From Cheiracanthium punctorium (taxonomy: Eukaryota; Arthropoda; Arachnida; Araneae; Cheiracanthiidae): a DNA stretch of 64,000 nucleotides. The stretch is taken from contig JAWZYV010013026.1 of the NCBI GenBank assembly GCA_038373885.1, positions 1-64,000 on the forward strand, written 5' to 3'. Positions 1 through 11,970 of the stretch are shown here, one piece after another. The translations under genes were made by a program, and so were the position numbers. The notes beneath the pieces are model-generated. The model did not search any database and was not told where the DNA came from. It was given only the letters and a program-made list of their open reading frames with translations. The number at the start of each line of letters is the position of its first letter. The first letter of the stretch is position 1.

Positions 1-411
1 ATCAAAAATATTTTCGACGCACTTCCTCTAAACTTATTTGTTTGAAAGAGATAAAATATCAATAATAGTAAGATTTAGCGATTTCTAACTAAATATTTCG
101 ATATCGCCAAGCTGAGTTCAATTTGAAAGATTTCCTTCTGACACTTTATTTGGCGATATTTCACCAAAAGCCGACAAACTTGAAATAGTTTGCGAGATTT
201 TTGGGGATAGCCAAAGTAGTCATTGACCACAGACTTTCAATGAATTGAATGCATCCATACACCTCAATGTATTTAAAGTCATTTGGCTCACCCTGTAAAT
301 AAATTCCCAGTCGATTGTTGTCGAAAAAGATATTGAAAACAGTTAGATATTACAATAGTTCTAAATGCAAAAGTTTTAAGAGTTATACAAAATACGAAAT
401 AATTTTTGGAG
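1..411. other. Unassigned repeat-like DNA at window start
   Basis: There is no credible gene here. Phrases such as TTTGGCGATATTTC and CCTGTAAATAAA recur in more regular form downstream (412-1670). I read this as the degenerate leading part of the same repeat block. Confidence 0.5.
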
Positions 412-672
412 CCAAATTTGGGGATATTTCGGCGAAACTCGTCAGTGTCGACGACATTTGGCGAGATTTTAAGCATGAACCAAACAATGACAGATTATCG
501 CCAAATATGGCGATATTTCGCGAAAACTCGCCAAAAACGATGACAAATGGCGATACTTTGGGCATGGACCAAATAACTGAATATCGCCAAATTTGGCGAT
601 ATTTCGCCAAAACTCGCTAAGGCCGAGGACAAACGGCGAGATTTTGGGATTTACCAAACAATGACCGTCTAC
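412..672 (+). repeat. Degenerate tandem repeat, 86-89 bp, three units
   Basis: Units begin near 412, 501 and 587. Each starts CCAAATNTGG, continues GATATTTCG and then AACTCG, and carries a later GGCGA block and a CCAAACAATGACNG-like end. Units differ by many substitutions. Overlapping reading frames of 75-101 residues on both strands come from the repeat and are not genes. Confidence 0.75.
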
Positions 673-1153
673 ATTGGAATTATATTGAAGATGTCCATAG
701 ACATCAAAGAACTGAAATTCTTTTCGGTGGTTCTGTAAATAAACTCTCCAGTAGATTGGAACCAAAAATCGAGATGCACATCTAGATGTTACAACAATCT
801 TATATATGAAATTTCATAATAGTTTTTGAGATTTGAGAGTTAAATTCGACACACGTACACCAAAAGTCGCCAAGCTTGGTGACTTTTGGCATAGTTCTTG
901 AGGGAGTCACGTGACCGTGGTCGGACCATTACCTAACTTATGTGGTAGGACGGCATTGTGCTTGAAATGGATGAATGTCCCTAAAATTGCCATTGACCGC
1001 AATGTATTGGAAATCTTTTGAGTGTTCCTGTAGCAGAACTACAAATGATAAAGACACTTTTTTTAATGGAGAAATTCATTTTCTAACTCTTTACAGCATA
1101 CATCACTTCTGAGTCGTTTGAAATAGCCCAATACCTCTAAAAAACGCTTTGAT

Positions 1154-1670
1154 GAATTTCGGCCCATAGAGCGTAATGCATTTCGAATCTTTTGGGTGGT
1201 TCTGTAGATAAACTATCCAGTCGAATGGAACCGAAAGAGGAGGTGCACAACTAGATGTTACAACGTTCCTAAATATAAAGTTTCAACATTCTACGCCTAA
1301 TAGTTTTTGATATATGCGAGTTTAATGAATTTCGGCCCATTGAGCGTAATGTATTTCGAATGTTTTGGGCAGTCCTGTAGATAAACTATCCAGTCGAATG
1401 GAACCAAAAGGGAAGGTGCACAACTAGATGTTACAAATATCCAAAATATGAAGTTTCGACATTCTACGCCCAATAGCTTTTGAGTTAGGCGAGTTTAATG
1501 AATTTCGGCCCATAGAGCGTAATGTATTTCGAATCTTTTGGGCGGTCCTGTACATGAACTATCCATTCGATTGTCACCAAAAGGGGAGGTGCACAACAAG
1601 ATCATAGAACAATCCTATATATCAAATCTCAACATTCTACGACCAATAGTTTTTGAGATATGCGAGTTAC
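1154..1670 (+). repeat. Tandem repeat of about 172 bp, three units
   Basis: Units begin near 1154, 1325 and 1499 with GAATTTCGGCCCAT. Each contains GAGCGTAATG, CCTGTAGATAAACTATCC (CCTGTACATGAACTATCC in the third) and AGGTGCACAAC. The last unit runs into 12-bp GTACGCGAGTAC repeats (about 1679-1711) that close the block. Confidence 0.85.
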
Positions 1671-1678
1671 ATACATAC

Positions 1679-1711
1679 GTACGCGAGTACGTACGCGAGT
1701 ACGTACGTACA
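1679..1711 (+). repeat. Short 12-bp GTACGCGAGTAC tandem repeat
   Basis: Two full copies of GTACGCGAGTAC and a partial GTACGTAC sit between the 172-bp array and a moderately GC-rich tail. The position suggests the terminal part of the repeat element covering 1-1930. Confidence 0.7.
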
Positions 1712-1897
1712 GACGGCATGGAAAAACTGGCCACAATAGACTCGCCGCTGGTCAAAATGAGTTGCAGACGCATTAATATGATCGTGCATGATAGCCTACG
1801 ATGAGATGCATCGAAAAAATTTTTAAAATTCAATTTAGAGGTAGTCAAAATCGGTTTTTTTGTCGAAATTTGGCCTCCAAAATTTTTCGGGATCACA

Positions 1898-1928
1898 TTA
1901 CTTCCTTATACTACGTACAAGGAAGTAA
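1898..1928. repeat. Terminal-type hairpin with 10-bp perfect stem
   Basis: TTACTTCCTT (1898-1907) and AAGGAAGTAA (1919-1928) are perfect reverse complements around an 11-nt loop. The hairpin lies where the repeat-rich block ends and ordinary AT-rich sequence starts, so it probably marks one end of a composite element. Which transposon class it belongs to is not clear. Confidence 0.6.
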
Positions 1929-1950
1929 AAATGAAGAAAACGAATAACTC

Positions 1951-2150
1951 AATATATTAATCAAAAACAGAAAATTTTGATAAAACACCCTTTTTCTAGC
2001 TTAAAATAATAATCTTAACTGAGTACAGATATATCAATCAAAAAAGGACTAATTTTGTAAAAACGTTCATTCGATAGCTTAAATAATAATCTAATTGAGT
2101 ACAGTTATATTAATCAAAAACGGACAGATTTTGTAAAAACACTCCTCTTT
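1951..2150 (+). repeat. Degenerate tandem repeat, 76-78 bp, about 2.5 units
   Basis: Units start near 1951, 2029 and 2105 with a TATAT(T/C)AATCAAAAA motif. They share AATTTTG, TAGCTTAAA and GAGTACAG blocks. No coding potential is seen. Confidence 0.65.
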
Positions 2151-2170
2151 TTTTATTATTATTTAGACTA

Positions 2171-2219
2171 AATGGAGCTGTTGTATAATGCTCAAAAATT
2201 GAGAATTTTTAGCTCCATT
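2171..2219. repeat. Small hairpin (AATGGAGCT / AGCTCCATT)
   Basis: Nine-base perfect inverted repeats enclose a loop that holds a second short stem (CTCAAAAATTGAG). There is no associated gene, and it may be part of a miniature element. Confidence 0.45.
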
Positions 2220-2886
2220 GATTTTTGTCGATTAATGGAGCAAATTTTACTCAATCGGGAGAATGGCTGTTTGAAGTCAAAAATTATACATAGAAAGAAT
2301 TATACATAGAAGTATAAAAATATACTCCGTTTGATTATTATTTTAATCAGTAGATTTAAGCGTGTGACTTGAAAGTAACTGAGTTTGTAACTCAACCAGT
2401 TACTAGTCTGCTTTTTTAATCGCCGTGATAAAACCACGCCTGGTTTAATTATCTCTCATCACAAGAAATAAAACTAACAAAATAGTAAACGAAAAAAGAG
2501 TTGATCAAAGATTGATTGAAAATAGCTTCAGAACAATATTTACTTTTTATGCACTGCTTTATAACATAAAAATAAAAATAAATATGCTGTATATTTTTAC
2601 ACCCTACAATTTTTATGCTCTATATTCCTATTTTGAAACAGATTTTTTAAGTAGGCATTACGCATTTTTTTACTTAACATAGAAGTCTTGAAAATTTATA
2701 TTCAAGGCAAATAGTTTTTAGTTATCCCTGGTATAATAAACTTAAAAATGCCAAGTAAAGTGCATAAAAAATACTGAAATATTTTTGTAGAAAAAGAAAC
2801 TTCAAAGCTATACATCTTGCACATCATATCCCATTTATTTAAAACGTGATTTTATCGTAACGTAACATGGTTGAATTTATTATTTT

Positions 2887-3062
2887 TAGGGATGGACGCG
2901 AGACGACATTTTTGAGATACGAGACAGAGATTTACAGCTTTTTTGGGAGACGAGACACACATTCTTAACATTACGATATAGGGATTTTTGCGAGACGAGA
3001 CAGGCTTTTAGGCTATTTTGCGAGACGCGAGACGCTTATTTTTCGTCTCGCGTCCATCCCTA
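2887..3062. mobile_element. hAT-type MITE, 176 bp, perfect 20-bp TIRs and 8-bp TSD
   Basis: The ends TAGGGATGGACGCGAGACGA (2887-2906) and its exact complement (3043-3062) form perfect terminal inverted repeats. The direct repeat ATTATTTT flanks both sides (2879-2886 and 3063-3070). An 8-bp target duplication with TAGGGATG-type ends is characteristic of the hAT superfamily. The interior is too short for a transposase and is made of degenerate GAGACGAGACA motifs. The unmutated ends and target duplication suggest a fairly recent insertion. Confidence 0.93.
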
Positions 3063-3489
3063 ATTATTTTGCTAAGGCCTTTTTTGTTTCATACTCCTTT
3101 ATCTTCTTCTCCTGGATGTTTTATTTATATAGGAATTTCTCTCAACTTCATGCATGAGAGATACGAAAATTTCCGATATATTTGAATAAATTTTGTACAC
3201 GAATACCTTCAATTAGCTGTAAATCAAACTACATCGTAGATTAATATCTTTTATAAATTTTAATTTTATACTTAAAATTCGTAACCATGATAATCCACAA
3301 AATCAAGTGCATGTGTAAAATATAAAAGCTATAACCCAGACAATGGCTTGAAAATGAAGGAGCAAAATAACTGAAACATAAGAATGTTTCTTTTCATTCA
3401 CTAAAATAAATCATATATACTTATTTAAATTCCTTTTTTTTTCATATTATAGCCTCCGTTCCATTTCATTTTTATCGAAAGACCAAACA

Positions 3490-3690
3490 AAGACCAAGTG
3501 GGTAGAATACTGAACATTTGTAGATGATGAAGTGTACAGGTCTGGTTTCTAGCCTGTCACGCGACTGTCCATCTAACGGTCTCTCGTTTTGGTCGTTTTT
3601 CATTAGATGTAACATGAATACGCGTTAGAACGCCTTAAAAACTCCGTCATTCAGGACATCCCCCGTTAGGCAGCTGGTAAAAAGCTTCAA
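3490..3690 (+). mobile_element. Degenerate tRNA-headed SINE copy (plus strand)
   Basis: This aligns by eye with the minus-strand SINEs at 45658-45902 and 55889-56121. The head AAGTGGGTAGAATACTGAAC is followed by a TAGATGATGAAGTGT block, then CATCTAACGG and GAATACGCGTTAGA. The promoter boxes are eroded, so it is an old copy. Confidence 0.65.
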
Positions 3691-3752
3691 TTGTTTGCTG
3701 AGCAGGAAGGACATCTCAATCTCAGAATTTTATGAAGAAAATGATTATGTTA

Positions 3753-4458
3753 CAGTTAAAACCCGAAATCAGTCAAAGCCCGAATTAACTAGGGAAAACG
3801 CGTACTAACTGAGAGCGTTAGGCAAAACCAAAATTCACTAGGCGAAACGCGTTCTGACTGACAGCGCTTGGGAAAACCCGTTTTCCAAAGTGAATTACGG
3901 AATGTTAATGCTTTAGGCACTAAAAATTGTATCTTGCTCCCCCTCGAAAATATGCAAACGCTGGCCCTTTGCGAGACCCAAAGAAACATCAGTGTGTCCG
4001 GCCACCGCTGTAGGGGGCCCCTCGAAAATATCCTAACACTGGCCCTTTGGGAGACCCAAGAAACATCAGTGGGTCCGGCCATCGCTCTAGGGACCCCCTA
4101 GAAAATATGCTAACGCTAGCCCTTTACGAGACCCCAAAAAACATCAGCGGCTCCCGCTATCGCTTTAGGGGGTTCTTTGGAAAATATGCCACCACTGTAG
4201 GGGCCCCTTGAAAACATGCTACCGCTAGCAATTGCGAGACCCCAAATAACATCATCGGGTCGGGCTATCGCTTTAGGGGGCCCTTTGGAAAATATGCCAC
4301 CACTTTAGGGGCCCCTCGAAAACACGCTACCGCTACTTGAATAAAACGGGAATTTACCTAGTTAATTCGGATTTTGCCTAGCGCTGTCAGTCAGAACGCG
4401 TTTTGCCTAATGCTCTCAGTTAGAATGTATTTTCCGTAGTTAATTCGGGTTTTCACTG
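3753..4458. mobile_element. TA-flanked TIR element, about 706 bp, tandem interior
   Basis: The ends CAGTTAAAACCCGA and TCGGGTTTTCACTG are inverted repeats directly flanked by TA (3751-3752, 4459-4460), as in Tc1/mariner/pogo insertions. The inverted arms extend about 130 bp each side and hold AACGCGTTCTGACTGACAGC and its complement. The core (3938-4330) is a degenerate tandem array of 77-109-bp units with CTCGAAAATATGC and GCGAGACCC motifs. No transposase frame is present, so it is nonautonomous. Confidence 0.75.
3938..4330 (+). repeat. Internal tandem array of the 3753-4458 element
   Basis: Unit starts marked by a CCNNGAAAA(T/C)A motif lie near 3941, 4020, 4096, 4205 and 4314. The first spacings are about 78 bp and the later ones about 109 bp. 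The array is GC-richer than its surroundings. Frames on both strands (3789-4101) result from the repeat. Confidence 0.7.
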
Positions 4459-4494
4459 TAACAATTACATTTCTTTTTTTAAGGCAAAACACTG

Positions 4495-4600
4495 TAAGGA
4501 TATCTGCCAAAGGGAGAAGTGCCTTGGTCGTAAGAGTTTTCAAAGGGTTCTATTACGAGGGTATTCACGTTGAATCTGGAAAATGTGTACTTGAGTAAGG
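4495..4600 (-). mobile_element. SINE 3'-half fragment
   Basis: GATATCTGCCAAAGGGAG, GTGCCTTGGT and the GTATTCACGTTGAATCTGGA segment match the body of the minus-strand SINE at 45658-45902. The tRNA-like head is missing. Confidence 0.6.
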
Positions 4601-5295
4601 TTTAAAAAAATCACGCAATTGATTTGCACCATTCTTAAAAATTTAAGCAAAATGAATGGAAGTAAATTCTGAATAGTAATATTTTTTTTTTACTGTAAAA
4701 CTTGAGTGAGATTTCTGAAATTTACATTTTATCCAATCGATTTGCTCCATCTTTAAAATTTTTTAAGTAAAATAGAATAAATTACTAAATAAAGATCGAT
4801 ATTGATCCAGAATTTATCTACGTATTCAAAAGCAAGTCCTAATAGCTATCTTATATTGCTTTAAGTGTAAGCCTTTAATAAACATTATAAGACTAATTAT
4901 TGCTAGGAATTTACAATATGTCCGACTTTGAGATACTTGAAATGTGTATTTCATCACCTTTATGATGTGCAGTTTTATACATTTTCATATCTGCATGTGT
5001 TATTAGGCTTTTAAGAATAACCAACTAAACAAACTAATTTTGAAAAAGTGATATTTTTTAAAGTTTGAATGTGTGACTTATTGAAAAAATAAGTCTAATA
5101 ATAAAACTTAGTCTGTTATTAAACATTTTCAGACGTTTTTGTATTCATGTTCGATAATTTTTATACTTCGGGAATCAAAACAAAAATTCGGTACAGTTAC
5201 AAAATTAGTTAATATATAAAATCGGTTGGATGCATTCAGTCACATGTTGGGGAAAATATTTAATTGATCGCTTAAGATTACATGTTGGATGACAC

Positions 5296-5483
5296 GGCCA
5301 ATTTTCATATCGGCCTGGGCTCTCAATGGCGTCTCTCAGACTACTAGGGTCAGGTGACTTTCTATTCCATTACTGATTGGTCATGAATCGTGGCACGGCC
5401 AATCTGTAATCGAGTTGAAAGTCACCTGACTCTACTAGTCCGTGAGACGTCATTGAATGCCAAAGCGGGTATGAAGATTGGTT
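5296..5483. repeat. Long imperfect palindrome (fold-back), 67-bp arms
   Basis: The arms 5296-5362 and 5417-5483 are reverse complements with scattered mismatches. GTCAGGTGACTTTC near the inner end matches GAAAGTCACCTGAC exactly. The 54-bp loop itself holds GATTGGTC and GGCCAATC. This is a fold-back element or MITE; no target duplication could be fixed. Confidence 0.75.
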
Positions 5484-5559
5484 ATGGTTGGATGAGATAG
5501 AACGTCACATCGATACCGTCTATTAAAAATACTTAAAAATAGCTTCCTGTCTGAGTAAT

Positions 5560-6759
5560 AAGTAGATTTAAAGAATTAATCTGAATCCTCTAAGCATGTT
5601 TTAATTTTGATTTAGCAAGGAAGGATTTTTTTAGAACATTTCGTGTATATAGGGACAGTTTAACTTGAATCTTCACCTTCATTTCGTGCGTGACTTGAAT
5701 GACAACCGACCATGTATCATTATTCACATAATCAGTCATTAAATACCGCATTAAATACTGAGCGACATCCTTTAAAAGGCATCCCTTATATTCAAGGCAT
5801 AAGCATCAATTAAGGTTAACATAACATGCCGCTGAATATTTGAATTTGAAATTTAGTTTAACTAGTTTCATCCATTCTACTCCCATTTAAATACATTAAA
5901 AGAAGCGGGTTTTTTTTCATTCACTTGTGATTCTTCGCTGGTTGCAATTCATAAAGAAACATATGAGCATCAGGCAGAATTGGCAAATGCCACCAATCAA
6001 TGTTTTAACTCATGAATGTGTTACATACGCCTTGAAAGCATTTGCTCATAAAATGAACCGCAGAAAAAATTATTGGATTACAAATAATACCTCTCTAACG
6101 GGTAAAGTTCTGCTTAAAATATGTCTTAAGTATTTAATATATGTGTTAAATGAGTCCGCTCATTAAAAAAACAATTTCATAAAATATTACAACCAGTAAA
6201 TGAAGCTTTTTGTTTTAGATTTAGAAATATTTTCTGTGTGTGAAAAAAAAAAATTCATTTTCTTTCAATGGATACATTAAAGAAAAAATTCTTTCAAGAA
6301 AAACATGCCTAAGGCAGCTTGTAATATGCATCTGAATGCAGACTTTTTAATGCAATTACCTCACAGACTATACATGAATGTTGAGTAAAACGCTTTTCTT
6401 AAGTTCAAGCTGGAAAGATTGCTTTATACGATTATTTCATTTTGCATCAAAAACTGTCGGATAATCGGTATAAGCATAAGGAATAAAAAGTTTACTACCT
6501 TATCGTTGTTTTTCTTTTGTTAAGGAATAGTTAGTAACATAATATATACACAACAATATATTGAATGTGTAACATTGTTATAAGAAACCAGGTCGCTGTT
6601 CACTTGTTACGTGGTTTGATTCTAAAGCTTTTTAAATGAAGAAAGAAAAACAGTTTTAAAAACTTTAAATTTTAAAACTAACTTTATACTTCTGAGTATA
6701 TATTTCTCAGGTAAAATCAAATTGATTAATATTGTTTTAATATCAAAAATAAAATTTAA
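5560..6759. other. Unannotated AT-rich DNA
   Basis: No gene, RNA or repeat structure is seen. A 79-residue open stretch (5927-6166, plus) has no recognisable motif and composition like its surroundings, so I do not call it. Confidence 0.5.
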
Positions 6760-6762
6760 GTA

Positions 6763-6973
6763 CACCCTCCAAAAAAGTATTTGAGCAAAAGAGAAATTTC
6801 CTATTTTAGATTTGTGAATAATAATTGAGTTTTTGAAAAACGAATAACTTGATAGAAATATAGAAAGTCATATTTATACATAGCCTAATTCATATTCTTT
6901 GATAAATAATTTTTAATATACGAAACCAACATAGGAAATTTCTCTCTTGCTCGAATACATTTTTTGGAGAGTG
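6763..6973. mobile_element. TA-flanked MITE, about 211 bp, about 42-bp TIRs
   Basis: CACCCTCCAAAAAA begins the element and TTTTTTGGAGAGTG ends it, with TA on both sides (6761-6762, 6974-6975). The inverted arms continue inward through GAGAAATTTCCTA and TAGGAAATTTCTC. The short length, TA target and absence of a transposase indicate a Tc1/mariner-type miniature element. Confidence 0.85.
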
Positions 6974-6979
6974 TACATT

Positions 6980-8150
6980 AATAAAAAGCAAGATAACCAT
7001 TGCATTTCTTTTCCTTCTAACTTTTTTGCTCCAACCAATGAAAAACGAAATCATGGAAATTCTCTTATCTACACAGCAAAGTTTCCTCTTAAATTAAAAT
7101 GTGTACATTTCTGTTTTGCAATGATGAGAGTTAACATGGTACGTATTACACACGAACGTTTGGACGAAACTAATGTTTTTAACAGCAAAAATTTATTTTA
7201 TATTAAAAAAACGCAAATCTTATGCCAATGTAGTACAAAATATCTATTTATTCAGCAAAAATTTTATGTAACGTAATAGTTTACCTAAATACATTAACAT
7301 AATCACATGTCTGAATATAAAAATTAAAAATTAAGCAAATGTGTTGAAATTCAAAGTTAACCATAACTTCATGATTTAACAATAATACATTACATTTACA
7401 GGTTCTATGATAAAAAATCAAAGAGTTTTTTAAAATGTATTTAAATTTAAAAATCAAATAAATATATAAAGTTTTACTAAGCGCATATGTGTAAAAACAC
7501 GACAAATGCATGCATAAAATAACTCAAATGACATTTTTATTCATTTCTGTCAGTAAATGAATTTGTTTTAAATTGATTATTTTTATAGCAGCTTCCTTTA
7601 TCAAGATGATTTTCTAAAAGTAAAACTTATATTTACGAAACTTTAAATATCACTTCCATTTGGAAATTGCAAAAAAATAAGTACATTACAGCGTTTGAGT
7701 AGTTTTTATCCGTTGAATTTGATTTAAAAATTCAATTAAATCCCTTTGATAGCTATTTTCTGTTTTGTAAATGCACTTATGAATATTTAGTAAAATTATG
7801 CTAAGTTAAATCCATTTAATAAGATTAAATCAATTAAGGGCTATAATTTCTCAAATCCGTAGAATATTATCTGGCCGGCATTAAAAATGTAGCTATAATC
7901 TGTTATTTTATTATTAAAAGTGGTTCCGTAAATGTAATAAGAATAGGAAAATAATATTTTTTTCCCAAATTTAATTAATATTCATTGGGGAAATATTTTA
8001 TCGTTACTGTACATTCACTGAATAATACGCTGTTTTTTATGTAATCTTATTAACCAGTTAATAAATGGTTTAATTAAATTTTATCAAGCTTTTCATGAAA
8101 ATATAAGCTTCATATTTTCAATAAATTATTTGTAATTGCATATCTTCTCA
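6980..8150. other. Unannotated AT-rich DNA
   Basis: Open stretches at 6947-7276 (plus) and 7281-7511 (minus) have no homologue I recognise. The first begins inside the MITE end. I see nothing else. Confidence 0.5.
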
Positions 8151-8214
8151 GACAGAAAAAAACATTATTTTAAATTAAAAGGATATACTTTTAATTTAAA
8201 ATATTTTTTCTGTC
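8151..8214. repeat. AT-rich hairpin with GACAG/CTGTC ends
   Basis: GACAGAAAAAA at the left and TTTTTTCTGTC at the right bound complementary ATTTTAAATTAAAAG and CTTTTAATTTAAAAT segments around a 5-nt loop. It resembles a very small fold-back element. Confidence 0.65.
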
Positions 8215-11013
8215 TTTTTACTGAATACTTTTAATTTAAAAATTTTTATTAAATTACATTAACATAAACACTAAATTCTACTTTGCATTAAAATTTGGGT
8301 GGGAGGGGATTAAAATTAAAAATTCTGAAAAACAAACACCGAGTTACTTTTTTTAAAGTAGTTTTTTAATTTATTTTACTGCTTAATTTACATTGTGGAA
8401 ATTTCAGAATGGAAGTTTAATTTCAAGCAAGCATGCTGAACGAATACAAACATTAATAACTTTATATTTTATTAAACTAAAATAATTCTTATTAATGAGA
8501 AAAATAAGCATAATAGGAATAAAGTCAGATTCTTGAAAGTTAATGGGAAAAGTACTTGAAGCGGATTTTTATCCAGGAAAAAAATAAATAAATTCTTACT
8601 ACAGAACTAAAAACAACTATGAAAATTCGGTTAAATGCATTATTGCATATAAAATGTAGAATGATTTGATATAAACCACTCCAGTGCTTTTTTAACCATC
8701 CAGATCAAACAATATTAGACATAGAATCCCATATTTCAGTATCAATCAAACTTGCACATTTGTAATTCAAAAATTAACAAAAGACATACACGTAATTAAA
8801 TAAATAGTTTATTAAAGAATCAACAGAAAAGAACATATTTTGGAAAGAATTTACGCAATATCTCTGTTTAAATTGGTTAGCTAAATAATTTTACATAATT
8901 AAAAATCTGTTTACAAACAAATTAAACTCATGCGATTGTAAGATCCCCTGAAAAAGAACAAATCTGCACTTTCCTCTCTAAAAATCAACTCGTTTAAAAG
9001 TTTTAACTGAAACTAATTAAATTTTTAAATAAAAGCTGTCAGCACATAAACATAAAATTTCAATAATCGGTAAATCTTCTTTATTAGCTATAACAGTAAG
9101 ATTTTAAAATAATGCATGTGCGTTATGTCAGCTGTTTAGCTAGGTGAAATATGCCTTACGTTATTGTAACAAAAGAATTTACTAACTACGCAATATTCTT
9201 TCAGAAGTCTGAAATGCATTATTTTCTTTTGAAAATTTCATCCCAAACAAGTTAATTATTTGGGTTCTGCCAATAATCTTGTCTGGACGGTTTAATGCCA
9301 TTTGTACATTGCTATGTTTTTTAAGAGAAAGAGATGAACTTCATTCTTTATTTATGAAAAACATTAGTCTACATTATCCATAAACGAATGCCTTTGTTAT
9401 CTGCGGTATTACTATTCATTTTCCTTTGTACTCTGGGGGTAATTATATCTTTCTTTGTCTTTCGTGGCATTTTCCGATTTCAACGAGAGTAATGAAATTT
9501 CGGTGTTAGAAATTAAAAGTTGAAAACATAAAGAGTTTGACAGTAGCTAAGAGCATTTCCACGTCATTAGGTATTAACAGCTATGACAGACAATTTGAGA
9601 TTTTGAGGTCGTATTACGTTTCTCCATAACGAGCCTATGTACAAAAAACAAATTACTTTTCAGCATTGTTGTATGTTATAGGATTACTTCAAAACATGTA
9701 CTCACACGATTTACTTAGGAACGAGACCACATGCAAACACATGATAAGTATTAAAAAAGTCTTTAAAAATTGCCGGTTGTCAGTCAGCTAATTTAACTTT
9801 CGAAATCCGAATTATTTAAGACGATATAAACAAAAAGCTGAAAAGAAAAGTACCATGGTTGCCATTCTAGTTGATTTTCGACCGCATGCAGTAGTCGAGG
9901 TTCTAGTATCTAAACAATAGACAGAAATGTCATTGGTAAAAATAATTGAATAATCTTGATTCGTTATTTGTAATTAAAAAAGTATGCATGCGAACACAAA
10001 TAATGAATTGTTTTAATCAAAAGAGTAAAATATATTACAACATAATATACCTGGTTTTACAGTTTTACAAATGAATAAAGTGACTGGTTTAGAAAGTCAA
10101 ACCACTCTGAGCAGGTAGATTACAGAGGTTGCGAAAAAAAAAATGAATAAATAAAAGATAAGCTACGCCAAGCAATCCTGCGTTAATATATCCCGCGGTA
10201 CTTTCAACTGAAGAGACTACGTGAAAGTTTTTTTTTTTTTCTCATGAAACGATTTCCTTTTATATATAGATATATAACTACAGGAAGCGTCAGAAAAATG
10301 CATTCACACTTTAAGCTGTCACGTACTTTCCTATCTACAAGATTATATTTTAAAGGTAATGCTATATTCTGCGCACTCGCTGCACCTTAACCGCGCCGAC
10401 TGATTTTTTTTTATGGTAAGCAGTAAAAGATGGCGTATCCCATCATAAGTTATGTAATCTGGACACATTTTGGGCGAGATTAAAAACTTTGTGAGAAGAA
10501 ATCCAATTGAACACTTGCGACTAGTACTTAGAAATGTATCAAATGTCGAACGCCAATTTGTATGTTTAAACTGCCATTTGGAATCTTCAGTTTAACGAAA
10601 TAATCTTATTTTTCACTGTGGATATAACGTTTACTTTTACGATAAATTTAATTTAGTTAAAAAAATAAGTTTTCTTTGGCAGTCTAAATGAGCAACCATT
10701 TTTCACGACTCAGTACGTACACCAATTGAATTTAAAATAAGTGATGTTTGTCTCTTTAACATAATCATAGGAGTCGAATATTTTTAAAGCTTGTTAAACA
10801 TTTGTGAAAACGGGATTTCTTTGTATATTACCTGTATAAAATTCTAAAAAAATAAATACGTAAGTAATACATGATTGCCACTAGCCGCAATCAGGGACTT
10901 GAAATATCAGGGGATTTGCAGTTTCTGGATATATCAGGGAATTTACTAAAACATAATTAAAAAAACTGGAAATGAAAAGCTGACGTTTTAATCTATAATT
11001 TGTAAAAGAGGCC
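8215..11013. other. Unannotated AT-rich intergenic DNA
   Basis: No open frame over 60 residues, no RNA gene and no clear repeat family over 2.8 kb. Short homopolymers (for example a T run near 10230) are the only structure noted. It could be intron or intergenic spacer. Confidence 0.5.
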
Positions 11014-11078
11014 CTTTGGTATCCTTTGGTATATATCTTATTTGGTATCCTTTGGTATCCTTTGGTATATCCTTTGGT
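11014..11078 (+). repeat. CTTTGGTAT minisatellite
   Basis: CTTTGGTATC and CTTTGGTATATC variants repeat about six times and run directly into the AT microsatellite, which probably grew from the TAT ends of the units. Confidence 0.8.
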
Positions 11079-11079
11079 A

Positions 11080-11081
<2 letters not shown>

Positions 11082-11123
<42 letters not shown>
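11082..11123. repeat. (AT)n microsatellite
   Basis: Uninterrupted AT dinucleotides over about 42 bp. Confidence 0.97.
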
Positions 11124-11126
<3 letters not shown>

Positions 11127-11850
11127 AATTATTCAGCTTAAAATTTGTGGTAATAACTATTATATTAAAATTGTTCTGCTTTTGGTGTGAAGTTGTGATT
11201 TTCGTTTTTCTCAATTGTTTTGGAAAGTGAAGTGCTCCTTATTTTATATTTGTAAGGAATTTTAATATAATTACACACTATTCATTCTATCATTACCGTG
11301 TCGGGTCGCCCCTGAAATTTCTAATAAATTATTAAAAGATCCGTTGGAAAGAAACATATAATGACACGCACAATTTTTTTTTCGCTAATACGGACACCGA
11401 TAAATTTCATTCCACTTTCCATGAATACAGGTAAAAGTAAAGTAATCTTTTTTCTGAACCGAAAATCAGGACACTTCTAACCCGCAGAGTCGGGAGGGTA
11501 AAAATCAATCCCGACCCCCCCCCTCCCTAAAATTTTTTTTTTTCTACGCAAAATATGATTTTCTACTTTTATGAGAAAAATGAGCTGAAAAAAATATAGC
11601 GAATATGTACAAATAAAATAGGCCTATTATATAATAATTTTATAGTTAGCCTTCCAAAATAGTTTGCTTTCTAACAATAACTACAGAATCACCATCCATA
11701 GGTAAGTATTAATACATATTATAAAACAATTATTTTCATCAAAAAGAAACTGTGTTAAATACAAGTAACAAAAGACTTCGTAAATACACAATCATTTTCA
11801 TGTAAATTTATTCCCAATTTATGTTACATTTATTTATTTATTTTTTATAA
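11124..11850. other. Unannotated DNA with C- and T-run
   Basis: No gene is seen. Around 11480-11540 a CCCGACCCCCCCCCTCCC-like run is followed by a T run. The region may contain worn transposon sequence, but nothing definable. Confidence 0.45.
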
Positions 11851-11970
11851 AGCAGGACTTTGGCGGGACAGGAATGGAAAAGGGGGACATTTTGGGGTTC
11901 TGTAAGGACAGGAGGACATACAGGTAAAAATAAGGACTGTCCCGCCAAAAGCTGGACGTCTGGTCACATT
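11851..11970. mobile_element. Terminal fragment of a DNA transposon
   Basis: GACTTTGGCGGGACAG (from about 11855) and CTGTCCCGCCAAAAGC (from about 11936) are inverted repeats. The segment ends in GGACGTCTGGTCACATTAGG, which resembles TAGGGTGACCAGACGTCC-type ends of hAT-like elements. The other end is not visible, so class and boundary are uncertain. Confidence 0.45.
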
